Assembly (NCBI GenBank): GCA_041746635.1
Contig: JBGTGQ010000026.1
Location: 51,352-115,351, forward strand
DNA length: 64,000 nucleotides
Origin: CAMASH01 sp041746635
Lineage (GTDB): Bacteria; Verrucomicrobiota; Verrucomicrobiia; Chthoniobacterales; Terrimicrobiaceae
Reading direction: 5' to 3'
Below the pieces are notes generated by a model that worked only from the letters and a program-made list of their open reading frames with translations, had not been told where the DNA came from and ran no database searches. Made by a program: the position numbers and the translations under genes. Shown here in pieces: positions 35,905 to 44,800 of this stretch. Each line of letters starts with the position of its first letter. Positions within the stretch are counted from its first letter, which is position 1.

Positions 35905-37557
35905 ATGAATTTTCTGTTTCCGGCGGCGTGGGGTTTGCTGGCGCTCGCCCTGCCGATCATCGCGCTGTATTTGATCCGCACGCGGCTGGAACGGCGTTCG
36001 GTCAGCACGCTGCTTTTTTGGGATCAGATCCAAACCCAATCGTATAACTCCGCGCTATGGCGCAAGCTGCGGCGCTGGTTGTCGCTGCTGTTGCAATTGT
36101 TGTTTTTGCTGCTGGTGGTGTTTGCCCTCACCCAGCCGCTGGCACCGTGGCAATCGGTGCAGCCGGCGCGTTCGGTGTTCGTGCTGGACCCCTCGGCCAG
36201 CATGTCGGCGAAGGAGGGGGATGCTTCGCGGTGGGAGCGGGCGGTGGAAATCCTGGAGCAACGCATCCGGCAGATGCGGTCGTTCGATCGCGCGGCCATT
36301 CTGGTGGCTGGTGATCCGCCGCAGGTGCTGAGCGGATGGACGGCGAGCAGGCGGGTGTTGTTGGATTCCCTGGCGCTGGCCCGGCCGGAGACGGGGCCCG
36401 CGCCGCTGCGTCCGGCGCTGACGTTGGCGGAAAATCTCCGGATGACGCAGCCAAATTCCTCCATCGTGTTGCTGACCGACGGGGTATGGAAGGACAAGGA
36501 CGAGCTGCCGGCGGGCGTGGAATTTCTGTGGGTGGGCGAACCGCAGCCGAATGTGGGCATCACGCATTTTTCCGCGCGGCGTTCGTATGCCTCGCCCGGC
36601 GAGGTGCGACTGGCGGCGGAGGTGATGTCGCAGGCGGAGGAGGCGGTGAGCGGCGCGATCGAGTTGTCGCGGGACGGCAAGTTGATCGATGTGCAAAATC
36701 TCTCCCTCGCTCCCGGCGAGGTCTGGCGGCGGGAATGGGATCTGCGCGCGAATGAGGCGTCGGTTTTCGACGCCAAGCTGATGGATTTTCCCGCCGATGC
36801 GCTGGCGGTGGATGATTCCGCGCGTGCCGCGGTCGAGGCAGTGGCGCCGATCAAGGTGCTGCTGGTCTCGGAGCCGAACGCCTACATCGAGGCGGCGTTG
36901 TCCGTCTTGCCGCTGGTGGAATGGGCGCGGGTGGAGCCGGGGGCTTACCAGGGATTTTCCGATGCGCAGACGTTGTATGTTTTCAACTGCACGCCCGCGC
37001 CGGAGGGATTTGAAAAAGCCAACCTCCTGCTGATCAATCCGCCGGTGGCGGGATTTTGGGGCAAACCGGGCGGAGCAGTGGAGCGTCCGCTGGTGAGTGA
37101 GGTGGACGACGCGCAGCCGCTGATGCGGCACACGGGGTTTGCGCGGGTGACGCTGGATGCGGCCACGAAATGGGAAAAGCCGCGACCGGCCCAGGTTTTC
37201 GCCGACAGTTTCGGCGACCCATTGATTTACGGACAGTGGGACGACCGGCAAAAGTGGGCCTTGCTGGCCTTCGACTTGGAGGGTTCGGATTTTGTCCTGC
37301 GCACGGCGTTTCCCATTTTGCTCGGCAACGCGGTGGAGTCGTTGCGTCCCGCGAAAAACATTTCCGCCAGCACCGCGCCGGGCAAAACCGAAAGCGCGCT
37401 GGAACGCACCGCGCCGAAGGACGTGACCGAAAAACAAAGCGCGGCCGCGCCGTCGGGCTGGTGGTTTGCTTTTCCGCTCTGGTGGTGGGCGGTGTGTGCC
37501 GGCTGCGTCTGGCTGCTGGGCGAATGGTGGCTCTACACCCGGAGGATCACGGAATGA
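35905..37557 (+). CDS. BatA-like membrane protein with VWA domain
   Basis: A 550-residue protein. The N-terminal BatA-type module has two transmembrane helices (about 3-20 and 58-80) around LIRTRLERRSVSTLLFWD. A VWA-like domain follows, with MIDAS residues in FVLDPSASMS and a later VLLTDGVWKD. Beta-rich domains and a C-terminal transmembrane helix (about 515-540) complete it. Bat proteins act with MoxR AAA ATPases, but none is nearby. The ATG at 35905 is preferred because it begins the first membrane helix; the frame also opens at 35881. It overlaps the next gene by ATGA, so the two are co-translated. Confidence 0.8.
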   Translation: MNFLFPAAWGLLALALPIIALYLIRTRLERRSVSTLLFWDQIQTQSYNSALWRKLRRWLSLLLQLLFLLLVVFALTQPLAPWQSVQPARSVFVLDPSASMSAKEGDASRWERAVEILEQRIRQMRSFDRAAILVAGDPPQVLSGWTASRRVLLDSLALARPETGPAPLRPALTLAENLRMTQPNSSIVLLTDGVWKDKDELPAGVEFLWVGEPQPNVGITHFSARRSYASPGEVRLAAEVMSQAEEAVSGAIELSRDGKLIDVQNLSLAPGEVWRREWDLRANEASVFDAKLMDFPADALAVDDSARAAVEAVAPIKVLLVSEPNAYIEAALSVLPLVEWARVEPGAYQGFSDAQTLYVFNCTPAPEGFEKANLLLINPPVAGFWGKPGGAVERPLVSEVDDAQPLMRHTGFARVTLDAATKWEKPRPAQVFADSFGDPLIYGQWDDRQKWALLAFDLEGSDFVLRTAFPILLGNAVESLRPAKNISASTAPGKTESALERTAPKDVTEKQSAAAPSGWWFAFPLWWWAVCAGCVWLLGEWWLYTRRITE

Positions 37558-40118
37558 GCCTCGGCCTGCCATGGGCGCTGGCGGGGTTGCTGCTTCTGCC
37601 GCTGCTTTGGCATTGGGGCCGCTCGTCGTTGGTGACTGCCAGGCCGAGGCGCAGCCGCGCCGCGCTGCTGCTGCGGGCGGCCATTTTCACCCTGCTGGTT
37701 TGCACGCTGACGGATCCGCGCTGGCTGGCTGCCACGAAGGACGTGCACGTGATCTGGGTGGTGGATTCCAGCCGGAGCGTGGATGGCGAAGGCGCGAAAA
37801 AAGCCGCCACGGTTCATGCGGCGGCGGGAGATCGCGCCGGCAAGGAATCGTGGATCGCCTTCGCGGAACGCGGCGTGATGGTTGAGGCCGAAAACAAACT
37901 GTCCGAGGTTCCCCGCGAGACGATCAACGACCGCGAGAGCAATCTCGCCGGAGCCTTGAAGCTGGCGGAGGCCTCGTTTCCGCCGGGCAAGGTGAAAACC
38001 ATCGCCCTGGTCACGGACGGCCGGCAAACCATGGGCGATGCCGCCGCGCTGGGTGAGCAACTGAAACGCTCAAACATCAAGGTGCAGTCCTTCACTGCCT
38101 CGCCGCCGGACAAAGCAGAGGTGCTGGTGCGTTCGGTCGATGCGCCGCGGCAGGCGCGGGCGGAGGAACCGTTTCGGGTGGAGGTGGAAATTTCCAGCAA
38201 CCGGGAGACGGACGCCGAGGTGGATGTTTTTCGCAATGGTGTCCGGGTGGCGACGCGCAAGGAAAAGCTCAAGCCGGGAATCACGCGCCTGGAGTTCACC
38301 CAAACATTGCACGGGGATGAGCGCATGACCGAGCTTTCCGCCGAGGTGCGGGCGGCGGGCGATACAGTGGCGGACAACAACCGCGCTTCCGCCATCGTAC
38401 AAACCGAGGGGCTTTCCAAAGTGTTGTTACTGGCGGACAAACCCGAGCAGGCCCGGTATCTTTCCTGGGCGCTCAAGCAGGAAGGCATCCTCCTCGATGT
38501 GCGGCCGGAAAGCGGCGCACCCACGACTTTGGCGGATTTGCAGAATTACGATCTGGTGATCCTGGACAACGTTCCGGCCACGAGTCTTTCGCGCGAGCAG
38601 ATGGCGTTGTTCGCGACGTACGTTCGCGATTTTGGCGGCGGGTTTTTGATGACGGGTGGCGATCAGGCGTTCGGGCTGGGCGGATATTACCGCACGCCGG
38701 TGGAGGAGATTTTGCCGGTGCGGTGTGATTTTGAAAAAGAAAAGGACACGCCGTCTTTGGGCATCGTGTTTGTCATTGATCGCAGCGGTAGCATGTCGGG
38801 CGAAAAAATCGAGATGGCCAAGGAGGCAGCCAAGGCGGCGCTGGAGTTGCTCTCTTCCAGCGACTACGCGGGGGTGGTGGCCTTTGACACCGAAGCGTTC
38901 TGGGTGGCGGACTTCCAAAGCGCGGCGGACAAGGGCGGCATCGGGCAGAAAATCGGTTCGATTCAAGAAGGCGGCGGCACGAATCTCGCGCCGGGCATGG
39001 AACTGGCCTTGCAGGCGCTGCGGAGTTCGCCGTCGAAGTTGCGGCATGCCATCCTGCTGACCGACGGCGTTTCCACGCCAGGGCCATTCTACGAACTGGC
39101 CACCCAAATGGCGGCGGAGAAAATCACCGTGAGCACGGTGGCGGTCGGTGATGATGCCGACGCGCAAATCCTCCAGCAGATCGCTAACTGGGGCAGCGGG
39201 AGATTTTACCTCGCCCAAGACCCACGCACGGTGCCGCAGATTTTTGCCAAGGAAACCATGACCGCGTCGAAGTCCGCCATCCAGGAAGCGCCGTTTGTGC
39301 CGATCCCGGTGCGGACGGCGGATTTTCTGGCAGGGTTGAATTTTGAAAGCGCACCCTTTCTGCTCGGTTACGTGACCACGCGTCCGAAGCCGACGGCGGA
39401 GGTGTGGCTGGCCACGGAGAAAGGCGAGCCCCTGCTGGCCACGTGGCGCTACGGACTGGGCCAGGCGGGCGCGTGGACGTCCGACGCGCGCAACCGCTGG
39501 GCGGTCGAGTGGCTGCGTTGGGATGGTTTTGGAAAATTCTGGGCACAGCTTGTTCGCCGACTCGCACGCTCCGGTGCCGTGCGGAAATTCCCGGTGTCGA
39601 TCGAACGCGAGGGCGGAGAATTCGTCCTGCGGGCCGATGCGGTGGACGCGCTGGGGCGCTTCGTCGGCGACGTCGAAGGCGACGCGGTGATTTCCGGCCC
39701 GGACGGTGAGCAGCGCAAACTGCCTTTGGAAAAAATTACCTCCGGTCGCTACGAGGCGCGCTGGCCCGTGGGCAAACCGGGTGCCCATCACGCGCAGGTC
39801 AGCTTTACCAAGGATGGAGAAACCGTGGACCGTCAGTCCCTTGGCGTGACCGCGGGATATCCGCTGGAATTTCTGCCGCGTCCGCCCGATGAAGATTTGC
39901 TGCGGGCACTCTCGGAGCAGACCGGCGGCTCGCTCAACCCCGAGCCAAAGGCCATCTGGCAGGACGACCGCACCGCCACGGAAGAGCGCGAGTTGTGGCC
40001 CTGGCTCGCGTCCCTCGCGCTCCTGCTTTTCCTCGGCGATGTCGCCCTGAAACGCTGGCCGAGGCCGGTCAAACCCGCAGCCCATCGTGTCGCGCAACAA
40101 CCAGCTGTCGTCGCGTGA
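37554..40118 (+). CDS. Large membrane protein with two VWA domains and a glutamine-amidotransferase-like domain
   Basis: An 854-residue protein. Two N-terminal transmembrane helices precede a first VWA domain with MIDAS D71-S-S73-R-S75 and VTDGRQT. A CARDB/Ig-like segment follows, then a GATase1-like domain (about 322-390, YDLVILDNVPATS and FGGGFLMTGG) without its catalytic cysteine. A second VWA domain has the full MIDAS D409-R-S411-G-S413 and LLTDGVSTPG. Beta domains and a C-terminal helix end the protein. Two metal-dependent adhesion sites in one chain suggest binding of one or two partners in the periplasm. A long frame extends upstream but is the shadow of the preceding gene. Confidence 0.82.
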   Translation: MSLGLPWALAGLLLLPLLWHWGRSSLVTARPRRSRAALLLRAAIFTLLVCTLTDPRWLAATKDVHVIWVVDSSRSVDGEGAKKAATVHAAAGDRAGKESWIAFAERGVMVEAENKLSEVPRETINDRESNLAGALKLAEASFPPGKVKTIALVTDGRQTMGDAAALGEQLKRSNIKVQSFTASPPDKAEVLVRSVDAPRQARAEEPFRVEVEISSNRETDAEVDVFRNGVRVATRKEKLKPGITRLEFTQTLHGDERMTELSAEVRAAGDTVADNNRASAIVQTEGLSKVLLLADKPEQARYLSWALKQEGILLDVRPESGAPTTLADLQNYDLVILDNVPATSLSREQMALFATYVRDFGGGFLMTGGDQAFGLGGYYRTPVEEILPVRCDFEKEKDTPSLGIVFVIDRSGSMSGEKIEMAKEAAKAALELLSSSDYAGVVAFDTEAFWVADFQSAADKGGIGQKIGSIQEGGGTNLAPGMELALQALRSSPSKLRHAILLTDGVSTPGPFYELATQMAAEKITVSTVAVGDDADAQILQQIANWGSGRFYLAQDPRTVPQIFAKETMTASKSAIQEAPFVPIPVRTADFLAGLNFESAPFLLGYVTTRPKPTAEVWLATEKGEPLLATWRYGLGQAGAWTSDARNRWAVEWLRWDGFGKFWAQLVRRLARSGAVRKFPVSIEREGGEFVLRADAVDALGRFVGDVEGDAVISGPDGEQRKLPLEKITSGRYEARWPVGKPGAHHAQVSFTKDGETVDRQSLGVTAGYPLEFLPRPPDEDLLRALSEQTGGSLNPEPKAIWQDDRTATEERELWPWLASLALLLFLGDVALKRWPRPVKPAAHRVAQQPAVVA

Positions 40119-40230
40119 TGTGTCGATGTGATATTCAGACCCCTGACTTTTAAACACCGCACCATAAATCTTCTGGTATAGAGCCTGATTTTATAAGAAA
40201 TCTCTTTGTTAGGCTTCCTATTCGTCTCCT

Positions 40231-40680
40231 ATGAATCCGATCAGAAAACCCCAACAATCACAGGCTCACCTTACAAGCAGTATCGGAAGATGTAATCTTT
40301 TTCAGTTCCAGTGTCCTCAACAGTGGGAATCAATGTCCACGACGCGTGATCCCGAGGTGCGGTTTTGCGAACAGTGCAAAGAGGCGGTTTACTTCTGCCA
40401 CTGAGAGGATGAATTGCGAGAGCGCGGTAGTCGTGGGCAATGTGGAGCGATTTCAGTCCCTATATCAAGGACGCCGGAAACTTCAATCCAGCCTCGCACT
40501 ATCATTGGCGGTATGCCAGCACCGCGGGAAGACTTTCTTCTTGGCGGTACGCCTGCATTGCGCGAGGAATCCTTTTCTTCTCAGAAGCCGTTAAAAAGTG
40601 AACCGAATTTAAAAGTATTAAGGTACGCCTTATTGGGCGGAATTGTGATTTACCTGACTATTAGGGCTTGTCATGGATAG
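40231..40680 (+). pseudogene. Zinc-ribbon small membrane protein interrupted by an in-frame TGA
   Basis: From the ATG at 40231 the frame reads 57 codons with CPQQWESMSTTRDPEVRFC (four-cysteine zinc-ribbon half ending EQCKEAVYFCH), then TGA at 40402-40404, then continues to TAG at 40678-40680. Downstream of the TGA the frame still shows the expected EDELRERGSRGQCGAI part of the same domain, a Ser/Pro-rich linker and a hydrophobic helix (VLRYALLGGIVIYLTIRAC). The domain resembles a family I recall with C-P-x2-W...R-F-C-x2-C...V-x2-C and a final GxC. A TCA-to-TGA change would explain the break; a sequence error or readthrough is possible. Confidence 0.6.
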
Positions 40681-41057
40681 GAGCATTACATGAAGAGAAG
40701 CGAGTCATTTTCCAGGTAACTCAACTTGTAATCATTAATGTCGAAAAGGCGCCTTCGGCGAAACGGGGTTTCGTTTGTTCAATACATTCGCCTAATTTTA
40801 ATTGAACTAGCCGCGAACAGATATCGCGGGTTACGACGGCTTCAAGTCATCACATTGTCACCTTTATTCAGAAAAGAACGGGGCGAGTCTATTTCGCAGC
40901 TAATTCCCGGAGCAACGCCACAGTTGTTTCCTTGTCCATGTGCGTTCGCACGATAGCGATCATCGCCGGATTAAAGCCGGTCGGTCTCCGCGGGAATGTT
41001 TTCCCAAGACCTGAAGACGGATTGACGGCAAACCATATTTCCGTATATTTTACCTTT
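40681..41057. other. Spacer of 377 bp before the vapBC-like pair
   Basis: No plausible full gene. A short minus-strand frame ends RTHMDKETTVALLRELAAK (stop at about 40889-40891), which looks protein-like but has no recognisable N-terminus and may be a fragment of a lost gene. The AT-rich 41040-41057 just before vapB probably carries its promoter and operator. Confidence 0.4.
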
Positions 41058-41321
41058 ATGAAAACCACCATCGACATCCCGGAATCGCTCTACAAAAAGG
41101 TGAAGATTCGGGCTATCGAGCGGGGGGAAACTCTCAAGCAGATCGTTCTGACTTCGCTGGAGCGGGAACTGGCGTCACCACCCGCGAGCGAAGCGCCACC
41201 GGCCTCTTATTGGGCCAACCGGAAACTCCTGCCGGAATTCAAAAAGCACTGGAGTTCCGGGGATTTTTCCGGCGGCACGGATTCCACCCAAATCATCTCG
41301 GAAGACCGTGACGCCCGATGA
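41058..41321 (+). CDS. Ribbon-helix-helix antitoxin, VapB-like
   Basis: An 87-residue protein. The first 40 residues (MKTTIDIPESLYKKVKIRAI, then ERGETLKQIVLTSLERE) fit a ribbon-helix-helix DNA-binding domain. The tail (ASYWANRKLLPEFKKHW) is suited to wrap the toxin. The ATG at 41058 is preferred over a longer frame opening at 40932 because it begins the DNA-binding strand. It overlaps the PIN-domain gene by ATGA and presumably represses its own operon. Confidence 0.78.
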   Translation: MKTTIDIPESLYKKVKIRAIERGETLKQIVLTSLERELASPPASEAPPASYWANRKLLPEFKKHWSSGDFSGGTDSTQIISEDRDAR

Positions 41322-41770
41322 ACGGGGCGTACTTTGACGTTTCCTATCTCGCCAAGCTGCACTGGCGGGAGCCGGGAACAGCCGAGGTGCTTGCGCTGGC
41401 GAGGGGGCTGTCCTCCATTGCCTGTAGTTTTCATGGCCGGGCGGAATTCGTCGCCGTGGGGCATCGCAAGATTCGTGAAAAAGCGGCTGACCTCGCGCAA
41501 GCCCGCAGTGTCTTTGCCCAATTGGAGCAGGATGCTGCAGCGGGGGGAATCCTCTGGCTGCCTCTGAACCCGCCGGTTTATCGGAGAGTGGAAACCTTTT
41601 TTCTTAATGATGCGGGTTCAGTCCTTCTACGTGCCGCCGACGCCTTGCATCTCGCCTGCGCTGCCGAACACGGTTTCAAGGAAATCTACTCCAACGACCG
41701 CCATTTTCTTGCCGCCGCCCCGCTCTTTGGCCTGAAAGGCATCAATGTGATTGGGAAAGCTGCCGGGTGA
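41318..41770 (+). CDS. PIN-domain toxin, VapC-like ribonuclease
   Basis: A 150-residue PIN-domain protein, a magnesium-dependent RNase normally held inactive by its antitoxin. The first acidic residue is in YFDVSYLAKLHWREP, the central one is the E of the AEFVAVGHRK helix, and the C-terminal set is in RAADALHLACAAEHG and YSNDRHF. These are the expected four acids. The pair lies between the VWA genes and the giant TPR gene. Confidence 0.8.
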   Translation: MNGAYFDVSYLAKLHWREPGTAEVLALARGLSSIACSFHGRAEFVAVGHRKIREKAADLAQARSVFAQLEQDAAAGGILWLPLNPPVYRRVETFFLNDAGSVLLRAADALHLACAAEHGFKEIYSNDRHFLAAAPLFGLKGINVIGKAAG

Positions 41771-41781
41771 GGGAATTTGTG

Positions 41782-41891
41782 AAAAATGACGAATGACGAA
41801 TTCCGAATGACGAAGTAACATCTAACGCCTCTATGACGAAGGTGATGACTTTAAAAATTCTTTCGTTATCTGACATCCGGAATTCGTCATT
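41782..41891. repeat. AATGACGAATTCCG inverted-repeat element reaching into the TPR gene
   Basis: Four GAATGACGAA-like units lie at 41785-41815. The perfect arm AATGACGAATTCCG (41792-41805) is matched by CGGAATTCGTCATT (41878-41891), which is inside the coding sequence for the signal-peptide region of the next gene. The loop holds that gene's start codon. Confidence 0.7.
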
Positions 41892-44800
41892 GGCAGGGTT
41901 GCTTCTCAGCGTGAGCCTTCTTCACGCCGAACCTTTGACGCAGCCGGTGCTGGAGCGTTACGAGCAAATGCTGGTCAAGACGCCGGAGCCTGGCACCGCG
42001 TTCGACAAGGTTTATCAACATTATCTTGAGAGCGAGGGACTGGAGGCGCTGGCCAAACGCTGGAGCGATGCGGCGGAAAAAAACGAAGCCAATCGCGCGG
42101 AGTTTTTGCTCCTGCTGGGTTTGCTCAACGATCAGCGGGGCCAGACCGAGGAGGCCTTGAAAAACCTGCGGGCGGCGGCGGAGGGCGGACAAAATTGGCG
42201 GGCGTGGTCGGCCCTGGCGGCAGTCGAAGCACGGGCGGGAAAGTTGGCTCCGGCGGTGGAGGACTACAAAAAGGCCATCGCGTTGAACCCTCCCCAGGAT
42301 GCGCTGGCAAAACTTTATCGCGGGCAGGCGCTTTGCCAGCAGCGTCTGATGGATTTTGCGGGGGCGGTGGAGACCTGGCAGAATTATGCCAAGGCTTCGC
42401 CGGGTGATGCGTTTGTACTGGAAGAGGCGGGTGACGCCTTGCTCGAGGCGGGCCGCTTCGATGAGGCCCGCACCATGTTTGCGCAGTTGCGCGAACAAAA
42501 GGATGCCGATCCGGCCCGGCGTTTGACCGCAGCGTTGCGGCTGGCCGAGGTGGAGCGTCAGCGTGGGGGCAAGGCCGCGGCCTTGAAAATTTACACCGAG
42601 GCGCTGGCGGAGGCGGGCGCGTCGAGCTGGCTGCAGCGCGAGGTGCGCGAGCGGATCGAACGGTTGTTTCGCAGCGACGACGATCTGCCGGGATTGGTCA
42701 AATATTATCAAGAGCGGCTGAAAACCGAGGCAGGCGACCTGGAAGCGGCCTTGCGTCTGAGCGAAACGCTGGCGGAATTGAACCGTCATGAGGAATCGCT
42801 GAAGGTGCTGCAAACGGGGGCGGAGAAGGCTCCCGACAACAAGGATGTGCAGTTGAAATTGGCCTCCGCCTTTCTGCGGGCGGAGCGTCCGGCGGATGCC
42901 GAGACGGTGCTGGCCACGCTGGCCAAGGCGTTTCCTGACGATGTCTCGGTCACGGAGAAACTCGGCGAGGCGCAATGGCAGTCGTTCAAGTTGGGCAAGG
43001 GAAGCAAGGACACGGCGCTGGCCACCTGGCGCAAACTGGCCCCGGATGGTGCCGACGCCAATGCGGTCCAGCAACTGGCGGAAATTTTTCGCGCGCACGA
43101 TCTGACCGAGGAAACCCTGCTGGAATACCGGCGCGCCCTCGCTGCCGATCCCACCGCGAACGACCGGCGCGAACGGCTGGCCGAATTTTTCATGGCCCTC
43201 GACCGCAAGGCCGAGGCCATGGCGGCATTGCAAGGGTTGGTGGCGGACGGTCGGGCTTCGGGGGAAAACTACCTGCGTCTGGCCAAGATCCAGCGGCGAT
43301 TCGGTGACAATGCGGCCGCGCGGCAGTCCCTCCAGGAAGCCGGGGATTATCCCGACCGCGCTTTTGAGCGCCGTTATCTGGCCTGGCAAATTGCCACCGA
43401 AGAAAAAAACTGGGAAGTGGCCGAAGGGCTGGCGATGGCCATGCGGGAGACGGCGGGCACGGAGCCCGAATTCGAACGCGCGGACGAATGCCTGGTGGAA
43501 GGCTTTCGCGAATTGAAGAAAACCGACGCGGAGATCCGCCGCCTGCTCGACCGGCAGAAGGAAGCGCCGGACGCCTTCACCGAGCGCGACTGGCGTTTGC
43601 TTTTCCTTCTGGCGGTGGATGGAGACGACAATGGTTCGGCGGAGTTTGCGCTGTCGGGCGGGCTCAAGCAGTTTCCCAAATCGGCCAGCTTGTCCAAATT
43701 GGAAAACGCCCTGGCGCGGCGCGCGAACGATGCAGCGCGGCGCATTGCCTCACTGGAGCGGCTCGAACAAATCGAACCCCAGCGCGCCGGTGATTGGATG
43801 GCGGAGCGGGTGCGGGCCTACCGCGATGCCGAACGCTGGGACGACGCGATTAAACTGGCGCAGCGATGTGTCCAGCTTGCTCCCGCCAAGGCCGAGAACC
43901 ACCTCCTGTTGGCCGACACGTTCCTCGCCGCGCAAAAGCAGGACGAGGCGATCCGGGCGTTGAAGGAAGCAGTCCGGCTTTCTGACAATCCGAATCAGAT
44001 TCGCTTGCGTCTGGCGGAACTCCATGCTGCGCAAGGCCAGGTGGTGGCCTCGCGCGAGGCGATCGAGGAAGCCTTCGAGGCGGAGGAGACTCCGGCGGGA
44101 AAACTGCAACTCACCGGGCGGCTGGCGAGCGCGTATTTGCAAGAGGGAAAAATCGACGAATTGATTTCCAAGCTGCGCGCCCGGCAGAAAGCCGAAGAGG
44201 GTGGCTGGCGTTACGCGCTCTACCTCGCGGAAGTTTATCAGATGATGCAGGACAGCGTCCACGCCATGGAGGAGTTGGACAAGGCGCTGGCCGGCAAGCC
44301 CGATGATCCCGCCCTGCTCAAAAAGTTAATGGCGCTGGCGGAGATGACCGGCGACACCGAGGCCACCCTGCGCTACTCGCGCAAAATCGCCGAGGTCGAA
44401 CCCTCGAAACAGAACCGTGCGCAATTGGGATCGGCCCTGGCCAATGATGGCAAACTCGACGAGGCCCTCGGGCTGCTGAAGGACCACAGTGAGGAATTTC
44501 TGGAAAACCCGCCCGCGTGGCAGGATGTGGTCCGGGCTTTGCAGACCGAGGAAAAAACCGGCGACCTGGCCGCGCTGCTTGAAGGCCGCTTGCGGGCCAA
44601 GCCGAACGACTGGCGCTCGCTCATGGCCATGGCGGAAATTTTCATGGGGGCAGGGCAGACCGCCAAGGCCGCTGATGTGCTCTGGCGCGTGATGGACATC
44701 ACCGAGGAGGCCACCGTCGCACCCCAGACCTCGCCGACTCCCGCTCAATCTTTTAGCGGCGGACCATTCGTGACGGCAGGGGGTTGGGGTTCGCGGATGA

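Noticed and set aside
38427..40157. A 576-codon minus-strand frame opposite the large VWA protein
   Set aside because: No recognisable domain; the plus strand has two MIDAS motifs and coupled starts.
40402..40404. UGA as a selenocysteine codon
   Set aside because: The position in the zinc-ribbon domain does not normally hold Cys, and no SECIS-like hairpin is obvious just downstream.
41782..41815. CRISPR array from the GACGAAT repeats
   Set aside because: Units are about 10 nt, nearly contiguous, without unique spacers, and there are no cas genes.
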